DNA of 7,502 bases from a bacterium (GCA_029564595.1 JAKQPS010000141.1:1-7502), one strand, 5' to 3'. Numbered from the stretch's first letter, positions 1-5,570 are shown. Made by a program: numbers and translations. The notes: generated by a model from the sequence alone, not told the origin.

Positions 1-141
1 CGCAGACGCGCGCCGCCGCCGTCGCCTCTCTTGCATTTTATTCTTTTCTTTGCTATTATCATTATTGTCTTCAACCACAATAAGGAGTTAACTTGTATGG
101 CTATCATCTCCCCCGGACCTATTGTTTCCGAAGTTAGCGGA
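1..141. repeat. Terminal direct repeat, left copy (circular overlap)
   Basis: Bases 1-141 are identical to 7362-7502. The repeat covers the tail of the third 110-bp repeat copy, the leader of the first gene and its first 15 codons. Because it cuts through a gene and has the exact length of an assembler k-mer, the simplest reading is that the contig is a closed circle of 7,361 bp and this is the overlap. A true terminally redundant linear genome is the less likely alternative. Confidence 0.93.
31..59 (+). promoter_or_regulatory. Candidate sigma70 promoter with extended -10 for the paralogue operon
   Basis: TTGCAT (31-36) and TATTAT (54-59) are separated by exactly 17 bp, and TGC directly precedes the -10, giving an extended -10 (TGnTATTAT). 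The -35 matches consensus poorly (3/6) and the -10 well (5/6). Transcription would begin near 66, leaving a short leader with an AAGGAG site. The third 110-bp repeat copy diverges from the other two just where this promoter starts. Confidence 0.45.
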
Positions 142-783
142 CGTATTGGCGGAACTGTTTTCGCGCACAATCGCGGCGGCATGTACGCACGCAATGGAAC
201 TAAACCGTCTATTGTGACCACTCCGAGCGCTCAGGAGTTTAAGGCCATTTTAGGCCATGTATCCCAATTGTGGACTAATCTAAGCGCTGCTCAAATTGCG
301 GCTTGGAATTCGTACGCAGCAAACAATCCGCAGAAAAACCGTCTTGGCAGACAGATCAGCTTGACAGGTCAAAACTTTTTTATTAGACTCAACAGCCGCC
401 TTCTGTATGCAAATGCGCCCTCAATCGCATTACCCCCCACAGCTCCGCCCCCTTCTATCGCCGCTATTTCAGCTATGAGTGTTGCCTCTGCCAGCGGCAC
501 AGTTTCGCTTACTTTCGATGCCTCTGGACTAACTGCCGATCATGCTCTCTGGATTAAAGCCGCTGTTTCGTTTTCTGCAACAAAAAACAACGTGAATAAC
601 CTTTATACGTCGCTTCCGGTTACCGCAGCTGAACCCTCTTCCCCGCTGAATGTCGGTTCAGATGTTGTTGCAAAACTCGGTACAATCCAAAAAGATCAAT
701 TTGTGTACTTGCACGTGAGAACCATTGATCTCACCACAGGGCTTGTTTCTACCGCGCAATACGCGCGCGCAAAAGCATCATAA
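97..783 (+). CDS. Paralogue 1: phage-associated-type protein of unknown function, 228 aa
   Basis: The start at 97 is chosen because AAGGAG (82-87) lies 9 bases upstream. An in-frame ATG at 31 would add 22 hydrophobic residues without a ribosome site. Residues 1-110 form the module shared with the next two genes: GRIGGTVF at 15-22, RGGMYAR at 26-32, Trp59 and Trp70 in a Q/A-rich helical stretch, and LGRQISLTGQNFFIRLN around 83-99. A Pro-rich hinge (PPTAPPP) follows. The C-terminal ~110 residues are Ser/Thr/Val-rich and look like a beta-sandwich (fibronectin III-like by eye). From memory, proteins with this N-terminal pattern occur in phages, prophages and uncultured bacteria, often near structural genes. 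No enzymatic motif, signal peptide or membrane segment is visible. A virion, tail-associated or surface role is inference. It is first of three genes, with 10 bases to the next. Confidence 0.9.
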   Translation: MAIISPGPIVSEVSGRIGGTVFAHNRGGMYARNGTKPSIVTTPSAQEFKAILGHVSQLWTNLSAAQIAAWNSYAANNPQKNRLGRQISLTGQNFFIRLNSRLLYANAPSIALPPTAPPPSIAAISAMSVASASGTVSLTFDASGLTADHALWIKAAVSFSATKNNVNNLYTSLPVTAAEPSSPLNVGSDVVAKLGTIQKDQFVYLHVRTIDLTTGLVSTAQYARAKAS

Positions 784-793
784 CCTGTGACTT

Positions 794-1504
794 ATGGCGC
801 GGATCAAGTACAATAGTCTCATTTCGGACATCCGCGGTCGCCTTGGTTCTTTCGTTTTTTCGTCGAACTCAACCGGCGGTTACGTTAAAAATTTCGTGCC
901 GCCGGTCTTCAAGCGCTCCGCTGCTACCTCCAAGGCACGTACTGCTTTCTCCATTGCTTCTAATATTTGGTCCTCCCTATCGGTCGCAGTAAAAGAGGAA
1001 TGGCAGGCTTACGCTTCGGACATTGAGCAAGTGCGTTATGATTGGTTCGGTGATCCTTTTTTTCTTTCCTCTCGTGCTTCTTTCATCTCTTATTACATTT
1101 TAGCTTCGCGCTCAGGTTCAATACCCAGCTTGTCACCGCCTACTGGTTCAAAACCTTCGCCTATTACTTCAGCAGAGGCTCTTTTTTCCTCGTCTAACAC
1201 ACCCTTATCCTCTTATTTCACTGTTATTGCACCGCTTCCTGTCTCTTTTCAATGGTTACACGCAAAGGTTTTATTATGGAACTCCACTTCTGTTTTTTCC
1301 CCTCCTCGACCTCTTTTATTTTTGGCTTTACTTCCTTCTTCCGTTGGCCCCTCTTTTGATCTCTCCTCCTATTTTTCTTCCTTGTATCCTTACCGCACGG
1401 AGTCTTCCTCTTGGTTTCTTGCGGTTACTCCATTAAGTGCTACTTTTCGTCAGGGTACTACTGTTTTTCTGTCTAATGTACTAAACTCTGAGTCAAGCTT
1501 CTGA
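794..1504 (+). CDS. Paralogue 2: divergent copy, Ser/Phe/Pro-rich, 236 aa
   Basis: The start at 794 lies 10 bases after the stop of paralogue 1. No clear Shine-Dalgarno site is present, so translation is probably coupled. The N-terminus begins MARIKYNSLISDIRGRLG and continues V-F, a GG pair near residue 29, Trp59 (IWSSLS) and Trp70 (EEWQAYA), matching paralogues 1 and 3 position for position. The FFLSSRASFISYY stretch corresponds to the LTGQNFFIRLN region of paralogue 1, followed by a Pro-rich linker (SPPTGSKPSP). The C-terminal half is very rich in Ser, Phe, Leu and Pro and is encoded by an extreme pyrimidine run: 1321-1380 has only 9 purines in 60 bases. It shows little visible similarity to the other two tails. 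The function is unknown and is likely that of a partner subunit in the same structure as its neighbours. Confidence 0.85.
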   Translation: MARIKYNSLISDIRGRLGSFVFSSNSTGGYVKNFVPPVFKRSAATSKARTAFSIASNIWSSLSVAVKEEWQAYASDIEQVRYDWFGDPFFLSSRASFISYYILASRSGSIPSLSPPTGSKPSPITSAEALFSSSNTPLSSYFTVIAPLPVSFQWLHAKVLLWNSTSVFSPPRPLLFLALLPSSVGPSFDLSSYFSSLYPYRTESSSWFLAVTPLSATFRQGTTVFLSNVLNSESSF

Positions 1505-2409
1505 TGGCACGTATTATCACCAGCAGCTTAATCTCTTCTATTCAAGGCTCTATCGGTGGTCAGGTTTTCCGTCGGCGCCCAGGTGGCTTTTCTGTCTACC
1601 AACGCAAACCGTTGCTGGATCGCGCTTATAAATCAAAATCTCTACAACAAATCTTTTTAGCAGACGCTTCCAACCGCTGGAATGATCTGTCACTTCCCAT
1701 TAAAAAAGCTTGGAATTCGCTTGCTCAAACTCAATCGGTTTCGGCGCCTTGGTCTGCACCGCGCTTGTACTCCGGTCGTGAACTGTTCTTTTGTTTTTAT
1801 ACGTATGCGCGCCACTGTTTGATTGATCTTCCTGCAGACTGGCTTCCCACTCCTCCGCTTTTCTCAAAGAACCTCAGCATTACTGCTATGTTCTTCAAAC
1901 AGTCTTTGACTTGGGATAATAAGCCATTCTCCGAGTTGTCTTTTTCAGCTTGCTACTTTGATGAATTAGACCCTTGGTATCAGCCTATAGAAAAATCTAA
2001 CTGCTACGCCGCTGTATGGACTGGACAAACGCGCAATTTTTCTCAGGCACCGCCTCGAATCTGGCGCAAAATCGCGCCACTTCCGGGCCTTTTTCCTGAA
2101 GACCTCTGGGAACCTCGTGGGTACCGCCCTTCGTCCCGCTACTTCAATTGGTTCCTCCCTTATTTCGATACTTTCGGTCAGCCGGGCTATATTATTCCCG
2201 GCGCGCCTATGGTTAAAAATATTTATATTAATTACTGGATCAAAGCCGTTGCCCTTACAAGTGAGCGCCTCTATTTTTCGCCGCCGCTTTCTTGCCGTAC
2301 CTACATTCTCTATTCTGTCGATCAATATGGCTGGGCATCTTCTTATTTAGAAAGTCATCTTCACTTTCCGGATACTCTTGAAATCTTAGCCCCTAATATT
2401 CCCTCCTGA
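1504..2409 (+). CDS. Paralogue 3: divergent copy with aromatic-rich C-terminus, 301 aa
   Basis: The ATG shares its A with the TGA stop of paralogue 2 (TGATG, 1502-1506), which indicates coupled translation. The N-terminus MARIITSSLISSIQGSIGGQ, then VF, a PGG turn, Trp59 (RWNDLS) and Trp70 (KAWNSLA) repeats the shared module. The rest is ~190 residues rich in Trp, Tyr, Phe and Pro, longer than in the other two copies. It ends in a YWIKAVALTS...YSVDQYG segment comparable to the WIKAAVSFS...VRTIDLTTG end of paralogue 1. No transmembrane helix or catalytic motif is visible. The last 50 codons include one arm of a 30-bp inverted repeat (2251-2280) whose partner lies after the stop (2441-2470). An aromatic-rich binding or surface protein is a guess. 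Confidence 0.87.
   Translation: MARIITSSLISSIQGSIGGQVFRRRPGGFSVYQRKPLLDRAYKSKSLQQIFLADASNRWNDLSLPIKKAWNSLAQTQSVSAPWSAPRLYSGRELFFCFYTYARHCLIDLPADWLPTPPLFSKNLSITAMFFKQSLTWDNKPFSELSFSACYFDELDPWYQPIEKSNCYAAVWTGQTRNFSQAPPRIWRKIAPLPGLFPEDLWEPRGYRPSSRYFNWFLPYFDTFGQPGYIIPGAPMVKNIYINYWIKAVALTSERLYFSPPLSCRTYILYSVDQYGWASSYLESHLHFPDTLEILAPNIPS
2251..2280. repeat. 30-bp inverted repeat, left arm (inside paralogue 3)
   Basis: The reverse complement of 2251-2280 matches 2441-2470 at 29 of 30 positions. This arm is coding and in frame within paralogue 3 (residues 250-259). The arms are separated by 160 bp. Confidence 0.9.
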
Positions 2410-2517
2410 CGGCGCTCTGTCCTCTCTCGTTGTCCCCCTCCGCAAAATAGAGGCGCTCACTTGTAAGGGCCCTGACGGGGCCCTGACGGCGCTCTGTCCT
2501 CTCTCGTTGTCCCCCTC
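2405..2517. repeat. 36-bp direct repeat pair flanking an inverted copy of gene 3
   Basis: The 36 bases at 2405-2440 (covering the paralogue 3 stop) recur exactly at 2482-2517, a 77-bp period. Between them lie the right arm of the 30-bp inverted repeat (2441-2470) and a partial unit. CCTGACGG thus occurs three times (2405, 2471, 2482). GGGCCC at 2467-2472 and 2478-2483 can pair around a TGACG loop. That gives a GC hairpin downstream of the operon, but without a T-run, so I do not call it an intrinsic terminator. Confidence 0.9.
2441..2470. repeat. 30-bp inverted repeat, right arm (intergenic)
   Basis: This is the partner of 2251-2280 (29/30 identity in inverted orientation). It could fold back on the 3' end of the paralogue 3 message, or it could be the scar of a template switch. 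Confidence 0.9.
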
Positions 2518-2601
2518 TTATATGCATGCTTCTTTTTTCCTAAACATAATACAGATTATCAGACGTTGGCAGTGCACATCTTCTATTCATTTTTTGTCCT
2601 C

Positions 2602-2630
2602 TTGACATGTCCACATTTTTAGTGTATAAT
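2602..2630 (+). promoter_or_regulatory. Perfect consensus sigma70 promoter for the small-gene operon
   Basis: TTGACA (2602-2607) and TATAAT (2625-2630) are both exact and separated by the optimal 17 bp. Transcription should start near 2637, giving a ~47-base leader before the zinc-ribbon gene. This is the strongest promoter visible in the element. An 8-bp palindrome, GACATGTC (2604-2611), overlaps the -35 and is a plausible repressor site. The overlapping ATGTCCACA (2607-2615) resembles a DnaA box at 7 of 9 positions. Confidence 0.9.
2604..2611. promoter_or_regulatory. Candidate operator GACATGTC overlapping the -35
   Basis: This perfect 8-bp palindrome covers four bases of the -35 hexamer and part of the spacer. 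A repressor bound here would block RNA polymerase. The RHH protein encoded in the same operon is the obvious candidate, but that link is inference. Short palindromes also arise by chance. Confidence 0.3.
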
Positions 2631-2683
2631 AACGCTGGTTTTTAACGCACAGTTTTTATACATTTACTATGGAGATATCCTCA

Positions 2684-3115
2684 ATGATCCGTAGCACATC
2701 TACAGACCTATTTTGCAGGTCTTTGCTTGCTCTGGTTCCGCTGACGGTCTTTTCTTGCAAGCCCTCTTGTGAAAATTCCGAAGTTGCGCGCTCTACTCTT
2801 CCAGATGAAATTGAATCCGCCTTATTTACAACGTTTTCACCGTGGCAAGTTTGGTCTGAGTATCTTGGCTCTATAACGCCTAGGCTACCTGAATACCCGG
2901 TCATTTCTTCCTTGTTCTACGCGCGCCCACATTCGCCGTATTTTCGCTCTCTTTTATTATCGCCAGAACTACCGGACTTTGTCTTCTCCTATGTTTGTCC
3001 ACTCTGTCGCGAATCTAGCCTGTACGTCGCCTACGCGCAGCACGGCAGTTACCGCGATTCCCTCTCCCGTATCCTGTGTGTATCTTGCAAAAATACCCTA
3101 TGGCCGTATCTTTAA
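2684..3115 (+). CDS. Small zinc-ribbon protein, 143 aa, unknown function
   Basis: An in-frame ATG at 2669 gives five more codons, but it contains the GGAG ribosome site that serves the ATG at 2684 (9-base spacing). The same arrangement recurs before the next gene, so 2684 is preferred. The C-terminus has a clear four-Cys knuckle: CPLC (Cys105, Cys108), 23 residues, CVSC (Cys132, Cys135), ending KNTLWPYL. This looks like a treble-clef or zinc-ribbon fold that would bind one zinc. The N-terminus carries a short hydrophobic stretch, LLALVPLTVFSC (14-25). It superficially resembles a lipoprotein signal, but with Phe in the lipobox it is more likely part of a cytoplasmic fold. It is first gene of the operon behind the consensus promoter. 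No named family is recognised; DNA or protein binding is likely. Confidence 0.78.
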   Translation: MIRSTSTDLFCRSLLALVPLTVFSCKPSCENSEVARSTLPDEIESALFTTFSPWQVWSEYLGSITPRLPEYPVISSLFYARPHSPYFRSLLLSPELPDFVFSYVCPLCRESSLYVAYAQHGSYRDSLSRILCVSCKNTLWPYL

Positions 3116-3139
3116 CCACAACTTATGGAGATATTTTAC

Positions 3140-3376
3140 ATGAGCAAATCATCAAGAAAACCCTTTAATGTCTTGCTGTCTTCCGCCGACTTAGAAAAAC
3201 TGGACGACCTCAAGAACCTAACAGGAAATTCCCGCGGTGCGGAGCTTCGCGCCGCGCTACTTTATCGCTGGAAGATGATCCGCCGCGGCCTTCCTACCTG
3301 TGCTAATGGATCCGCTTGCTTCGTTCCTCAGATGCACGCGCGCGATATGTTTAGAGTAGAAGACGACTCAAAATGA
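3140..3376 (+). CDS. Ribbon-helix-helix (CopG/Arc-like) DNA-binding protein, 78 aa
   Basis: The start at 3140 is preferred over the in-frame ATG at 3125, whose own bases contain the GGAG site 8 bases upstream of 3140. Residues 8-46 fit the RHH fold: a beta strand PFNVLLS (8-14), helix A SADLEKLDDLKNLTG (15-29), the N-S turn, and helix B SRGAELRAALLYRWKM (31-46). Such proteins act as dimers that insert paired strands into the DNA major groove, typically repressing their own operon or controlling copy number or partition. The tail has an unusual Cys54-x5-Cys60-x5-His66 arrangement (CANGSACFVPQMH) that may bind metal or stabilise the dimer. The stop overlaps the next start as ATGA. Candidate operators are GACATGTC at 2604 and the CACA-N5-TGTG pair near the origin; assignment to this protein is inference. 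Confidence 0.78.
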   Translation: MSKSSRKPFNVLLSSADLEKLDDLKNLTGNSRGAELRAALLYRWKMIRRGLPTCANGSACFVPQMHARDMFRVEDDSK

Positions 3377-3606
3377 CGCACTACACTTTAATTAATCCTG
3401 AACAACCGATTCCTGATGACTTTCGTTTACTGTGGGACTTTTCTTTTCTAATTAATGATCAGCCAACAGGTATTTTATGGCGCCAAAGAGACAAGAAAAC
3501 TCTTTCTGTTCTTGGTGACTATTCGGTTCCAATCATCGAAAATCTGGAGAGTTTATTTGACAATGAAAGCGCCGCGATATCAGCCCCCGCCCCAGAGCTC
3601 GATTAA
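3373..3606 (+). CDS. Small acidic protein of unknown function, 77 aa
   Basis: The start overlaps the stop of the RHH gene by four bases (ATGA, 3373-3376). Only a weak ribosome site lies upstream, so translation is coupled. The protein is acidic and mixes hydrophobic beta-like segments (RLLWDFSFLIND, TGILWRQ, TLSVLGDYSVPII) with a disordered acidic end (SLFDNESAAISAPAPELD). It has no Cys, no signal peptide and no motif I recognise. Its last 44 bases overlap the next gene in another frame. Its place between a DNA-binding protein and a zinc ribbon suggests a regulatory or replication accessory role, but nothing in the sequence proves it. Confidence 0.65.
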   Translation: MTHYTLINPEQPIPDDFRLLWDFSFLINDQPTGILWRQRDKKTLSVLGDYSVPIIENLESLFDNESAAISAPAPELD

Positions 3607-3913
3607 CAGGACTCTAGAAGGGATCCTAAAACTCCTAGAGATCCCGGCAGAGCACCGTCACATTGGGTGGTGTGCCTCTGACTGTGAGCGGTGTGGCGCC
3701 CCTCTCTATGCTATTCGACACTCGTCGTCAGACGATCCTTTGATGACCTTTTGCCGCGAATGTAATTTTTTTGCCTTGAACTGGAACTCTCGCTTCCTAT
3801 CGTATCCGTGGCGTCAGGAAGTAGAGCCGACTCTTGCGCGGACTGTGACCCCAGGTCCTCTGTATCGCGATATTCAGAAATTTCTTCGCTCCTTACGTCC
3901 TGATACCCGTTAG
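3563..3913 (+). CDS. Small zinc-ribbon protein, 116 aa, end of the operon
   Basis: The ATG at 3563 (MKAPRYQPPP) is chosen because GGAG lies at 3546-3549, 13 bases upstream, and it gives the shortest overlap with the previous gene. The open frame extends back to 3455 with unlikely sequence. Residues 14-34 are helical, then Cys37 and a zinc knuckle: CERC (Cys41, Cys44), 19 residues, CREC (Cys64, Cys67). The spacing and an LY after the first pair echo the first gene of the operon (CPLC...SLYV...CVSC), so the two may be distant paralogues. The C-terminal ~50 residues are basic with Trp, Arg and Pro. From 3711 to its stop at 3913 it overlaps the nuclease gene on the other strand. No terminator separates the two convergent genes. 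The function is unknown; nucleic acid binding is likely. Confidence 0.75.
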   Translation: MKAPRYQPPPQSSINRTLEGILKLLEIPAEHRHIGWCASDCERCGAPLYAIRHSSSDDPLMTFCRECNFFALNWNSRFLSYPWRQEVEPTLARTVTPGPLYRDIQKFLRSLRPDTR

Positions 3914-4361
3914 TCCTTTTACCCCGTCGCCACGCCCAGGGGGGAATATTTCCTGGCGCCGCCCAAATACCGCGCCCCTGTTGCCGCGCCTCTCGTTCCG
4001 CAGCCTTCAGGCGCCATTCCCTCGGCGCAAATTGTCGATACCACCAAGCCAAGCCTGCTCTTATCATCTCCTCCGATATGCTCTCCGAGAAATCCGCCGC
4101 TCGTACTATGTCAGATACTGTCCTTTTGTACCGGTCCTCTTTTACTGCTGTGATCAGACACGGCGCCGCCTCGATGATTTTCCACAGAGCTTGTCTTGCG
4201 CTGCGGTATCCAACCTGTCCTTTTTCCGGCGCATCAATCCCGCTAAGGCGTAGTATGCGATTTGTACCGTGTTCGGTCTGGATTTTCACCGTGTCCCCGT
4301 CATAACACCAGAGTACGCGACATGAGCAGGTCGCGCCGGCTTCGTAAAAAGTATGTTTCAT
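3711..4361 (-). CDS. Thermonuclease / staphylococcal nuclease homologue with a long disordered tail, 216 aa
   Basis: Residues 15-149 are a full SNase (OB-fold, Ca2+-dependent 5'-phosphodiesterase) domain. DGDTVKI (21-27) carries the metal-site Asp. RLSGIDAPE (38-46) supplies the catalytic Arg38 and Glu46 and the ligand Asp43. EDRYKR (75-80) supplies the second catalytic Arg80. GLAWWY (103-108), an AEREARQQGRGIW helix (121-133) and PPWAWRRGKR (140-149) complete the family pattern, so it should be active on DNA or RNA. No signal peptide is visible, so it is probably cytoplasmic or released by lysis. A weak AAGGA site lies 3 bases before the ATG. Residues ~151-216 are a Ser/Glu/Asp-rich tail absent from typical family members. 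They are encoded wholly antisense to the upstream zinc-ribbon gene. It is the only minus-strand gene, with a U-rich 5' leader. Defence against other DNA, host DNA degradation or processing of element DNA are all possible. Confidence 0.92.
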   Translation of the reverse strand: MKHTFYEAGATCSCRVLWCYDGDTVKIQTEHGTNRILRLSGIDAPEKGQVGYRSARQALWKIIEAAPCLITAVKEDRYKRTVSDIVRAADFSESISEEMIRAGLAWWYRQFAPREWRLKAAEREARQQGRGIWAAPGNIPPWAWRRGKRTNGYQDVRSEEISEYRDTEDLGSQSAQESALLPDATDTIGSESSSSRQKNYIRGKRSSKDRLTTSVE

Positions 4362-4387
4362 GTTTCCTTAGCCAAAAAAATTTTTTC

Positions 4388-4438
4388 AAAAAAAAACAAA
4401 AAAAAATAAAAAAAAAATTAAAAATTTATAAAAAAAAA
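4388..4438. promoter_or_regulatory. Phased A-tracts: predicted intrinsically bent DNA
   Basis: Runs of A at 4388-4396, 4398-4406, 4408-4417, 4420-4424 and 4430-4438 are interrupted at 4387, 4397, 4407 and 4418, nearly every 10 bp, that is, one per helical turn. A-tracts in phase with the helix bend DNA. The block, with A7T6 just beside it (4374-4386), sits directly upstream of the nuclease start. In the minus-strand message it would give a very U-rich leader. It may be a promoter or architectural element, or a host-factor (IHF/HU-like) site. Confidence 0.7.
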
Positions 4439-4500
4439 TATAACAAACGTACATATAACGCGCAGAAAACGCGCAAATTTTAACTGTGCTTAACTTTCTC

Positions 4501-4506
4501 ATTATA
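4501..4506 (-). promoter_or_regulatory. Possible -10 element for the nuclease gene
   Basis: On the minus strand an exact TATAAT lies at 4506-4501. No good TTGACA is found 16-18 bp upstream, so this is only a candidate. It would give a leader of about 130 bases running through the U-rich tract. Confidence 0.3.
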
Positions 4507-4590
4507 ACCATAAGATCATACTGCCACACCACTATTTTCGCATCACAGGGCAATTTTGGGAATCATTTTTTTTCGCACCCCATCAACACT

Positions 4591-4619
4591 TTTACAGACT
4601 TAAAAAAAGTATCTATCTT
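4591..4619 (+). promoter_or_regulatory. Candidate sigma70 promoter facing the GC-rich repeat modules
   Basis: TTTACA (4591-4596, 5/6) and TATCTT (4614-4619, 4/6) are spaced by 17 bp. Transcription would begin near 4626 and run into GC-rich, gene-free modules that end in terminator-like hairpins, so the product would be a structured RNA. The AT-rich segment around it (4441-4675) holds no gene I can support. Confidence 0.3.
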
Positions 4620-4675
4620 CAACAATCGAATATCTGTTTTCTAGTCAAACGCTACCGCGCAAAGAAAACGAACTG

Positions 4676-4815
4676 TCGCGCGCCCGTTCCGGTCGCCGCT
4701 CCAGCCGTCGCGCCCAGCTGGTCGCTCCGGCATTGCGCCTACATCCAGCGGCGCCTAATTCGCCGCTGTATTCCGGCGCGCTCCGGCGCCGCCTTTGCCG
4801 TCGCCTTCGCATATT
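4676..4815. repeat. Direct repeat A, copy 1 (140 bp)
   Basis: This GC-rich block recurs at 4970-5109 (offset 294 bp) with only scattered substitutions. It contains GGCGCC palindromes and reads open in several frames only because stop codons are rare in it. I see no ribosome site or protein family, so I treat it as non-coding. Confidence 0.85.
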
Positions 4816-4850
4816 CGCTACGCTTGCCCGTTCCGGTCAAAGCTCCGCAC

Positions 4851-4948
4851 TCCGGCGCCGAGTACGTCGCCTCCGTAGGCTTCGGCGCCGAGTACGTCGC
4901 CTCAGCTTCAGCAGCAGCCACGGCGATGCCGCCGCTGCTGCTGTTTTT
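4851..4948. repeat. Direct repeat B, copy 1 (98 bp), ending in a terminator hairpin
   Basis: It recurs at 5279-5376 (offset 428 bp). Each copy starts with two 30-bp units built around CGGCGCCGAGTACGTCGCCT (4853 and 4883) and ends in a CAG/CTG stem. The offset is not a multiple of three, so the two copies lie in different frames, which argues against a conserved protein. Confidence 0.85.
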
Positions 4949-4950
4949 TT
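4909..4950 (+). terminator. Intrinsic terminator-like hairpin at the end of module 1
   Basis: CAGCAGCAGC (4909-4918) pairs with GCTGCTGCTG (4934-4943) over 10 bp. A 2x2 internal mismatch separates this from an inner CGGC/GCCG stem with a GAT loop. Seven T follow (4944-4950). This is the classic form of a Rho-independent terminator on the plus strand. Confidence 0.65.
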
Positions 4951-4969
4951 GGCTTCTTATTTTGAGTAA

Positions 4970-5109
4970 TCGCGCGCCCGTACCGGTCGCTGCTCTAGCC
5001 GTCGCGCCCTATTGGTCGCTCCGGCATTGCGCCTACATCCAGCGGCGCCTAATTCGCCGCTGTATTCCGGCGCGCTCCGGCGCCGCCTTCGCCGTCGCCT
5101 TCGCATATT
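4970..5109. repeat. Direct repeat A, copy 2 (140 bp)
   Basis: This is the second copy of 4676-4815. It begins the second module, which is longer than the first because 169 bp rather than 35 bp separate repeats A and B. Confidence 0.85.
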
Positions 5110-5278
5110 TGCGGCGCCTGCCCCTTCAGGTCATAGCGCCGCGCTCCGGCGCCTCTCAGCCTGTCCGCTCTTATCTCCCTTCTCTTGTTAGAAAACGTGA
5201 CAACTCCCTCCCTGTCTCCGGATCTTCTTCCTTGGTTCTCTTAGTTTCGCGGCCCGGCTTCGTGTCGCCTACGCAGGC

Positions 5279-5376
5279 TCCGGCGCCGTGTACGTCGCCT
5301 CCGCTGGCTTCGGCGCCGAGTACGTCGCCTCAGCTTCAGCAGCAGCCACGGCGATGCCGCCGCTGCTGCTGTTTTT
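5279..5376. repeat. Direct repeat B, copy 2 (98 bp)
   Basis: This is the second copy of 4851-4948, nearly identical. It is followed by a polypyrimidine stretch (5384-5440) and a GCGCGC/GCGCGC inverted repeat (5455-5460, 5471-5476). No gene is supported in 5110-5278 or 5377-5570. Confidence 0.85.
5337..5376 (+). terminator. Intrinsic terminator-like hairpin at the end of module 2
   Basis: It has the same CAGCAGCAGC/GCTGCTGCTG stem and inner CGGC-GAT-GCCG stem as at 4909, followed here by five T (5372-5376). Retention of the hairpin in both copies supports a function in ending a transcript. Confidence 0.55.
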
Positions 5377-5570
5377 GTGGCTCTTGTTTCTTCTGGTGGC
5401 GCGGCTTCGCCGCTTCTTCTTCTTCCTCCTATTGCTGCTGGTCTTCCTGTGTGCGCGCGCCCTTGCTTGTGCGCGCTGTTTCCTTTTTCATTAAAATAAA
5501 AAAAACTATAGTGCCCCGTTGCGGTTGCTCTTACTGCTCCTATAGATATTTTAAGCCCGCCTCAAAGCCA

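Noticed and set aside
1966-2325. Minus-strand frame of 119 codons inside paralogue 3
   Set aside because: It is antisense to a well-supported gene, has no ribosome site, and its product shows no family features.
2684-2760. Lipoprotein signal at the start of the first zinc-ribbon protein (VFSC)
   Set aside because: The lipobox has Phe at -2, the n-region is weak, and the protein's zinc knuckle fits a cytoplasmic role better.
2656-2904. Minus-strand frame of 82 codons over the promoter and first zinc-ribbon gene
   Set aside because: It is a shadow of the plus-strand gene with no supporting signals.
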